A stretch of 6,181 nt of DNA, taken from positions 1 through 6,181 of the forward strand of contig JAISZV010000172.1 in the NCBI GenBank assembly GCA_031284475.1. The letters run 5' to 3'. Shown in pieces: positions 5,856 through 6,181 of the stretch. A model generated the notes under the pieces. It did not search any database. It saw only the letters and a program-made list of their open reading frames with translations, and was not told the DNA's origin. The first letter of the stretch is position 1. Every line of letters begins with the position of its first letter. Made by a program: the position numbers and the translations under genes. This DNA comes from Proteiniphilum sp. GTDB taxonomy: Bacteria > Bacteroidota > Bacteroidia > Bacteroidales > Dysgonomonadaceae.

Positions 5856-6181
5856 ATGAAACGAGACCGCTTTTTATCCATTTGTCTTTTAATGTTTTTT
5901 TGCCTTTGTGTATCGGGGCAAACGCTTGACGACGCCAGAACCCGGTATCTGGAAGGCCGTTATGCCGAAGCGTTACCCGTTTTTCAGGCAGAATACCTCA
6001 ATAATCCCGATAACCCATCCGTCAATCAATGGTTGGGCGTAAGCCTCTACGAAACCGGAAGAATAATCGAAGCGCAAAAATATCTCGAATTTGCTTCAGA
6101 GCGCAAAATTCCCGAAGCCTATATCTATCTGGGCGAACTCTACACAATGCTGTACCGCTTTGAAGACGCCGAAAAAGAGTT
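5856..6181 (+). CDS. exported TPR-repeat protein, N-terminal part
   Basis: Runs off the right edge; 108 full codons are visible. The start MKRDRF is followed by a hydrophobic core and VSGQ, a signal peptide probably cut after G21 so that the mature protein begins with Gln. No lipobox with a properly placed Cys is seen. The mature part shows TPR-like helix pairs: about 25-50 (ARTRYLEGRYAEALPVFQAE), 52-80 (NPSVNQWLGVSLYETGRIIE) and a third from about 86 (EAYIYLGELYTMLYRFEDAE). TPRs bind proteins, and in Bacteroidales such exported proteins often carry further C-terminal domains, which cannot be seen here. I chose ATG 5856 over the in-frame ATG at 5811 because the latter adds 15 polar residues before the signal peptide. 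AAAGGAAG (5837-5844) lies 11 bases before 5856. Partner and process are unknown. Confidence 0.85.
   Translation, partial: MKRDRFLSICLLMFFCLCVSGQTLDDARTRYLEGRYAEALPVFQAEYLNNPDNPSVNQWLGVSLYETGRIIEAQKYLEFASERKIPEAYIYLGELYTMLYRFEDAEKE

Overview
The window comes from a member of the Bacteroidetes, most likely the order Bacteroidales. The evidence is threefold. Promoter-like sites fit the Bacteroidetes pattern (TTG, a spacer of about 19 bases, then TAnnTTTG). Several genes lack a well-placed Shine-Dalgarno sequence. The protein types are also typical: exported proteins cleaved before Gln, a small outer-membrane beta-barrel, and a TPR protein with a signal peptide.

Left part (1-1012). The window opens inside an IS630-family transposase gene, of which only the C-terminal 146 codons are present. 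Its expected third catalytic residue, a Glu, reads as Lys, so this copy is probably inactive. A 570-base stretch without a convincing gene follows. It holds the IS end, a leftward promoter-like site facing the IS, and a degenerate but strictly phased tandem array of about fifteen 21-bp units (545-859). This array is the most unusual thing in the window. Its GC-rich units carry inverted half-sites about one helical turn apart. The reading frames across it look like by-products of a stop-free repeat unit.

Centre (1013-4711). A rightward gene encodes a membrane HD-domain phosphodiesterase of the PgpH / 7TMR-HD type, predicted to hydrolyse cyclic di-AMP. It converges on a leftward guaA (GMP synthase) across 108 bases that contain an imperfect direct repeat.

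Right part (4712-6181). guaA and a small exported beta-barrel protein gene diverge from a 198-base AT-rich region with a promoter-like site for each. The beta-barrel gene is followed by a strong 14-bp inverted repeat that probably ends transcription. A further Bacteroidetes-type promoter then leads, through a leader with a hairpin and a tiny reading frame, into an exported TPR protein that runs off the right edge.

The genes do not form one operon or an obvious new system. They look like separate housekeeping and envelope transcription units, with an accessory patch (IS plus repeat array) at the left.
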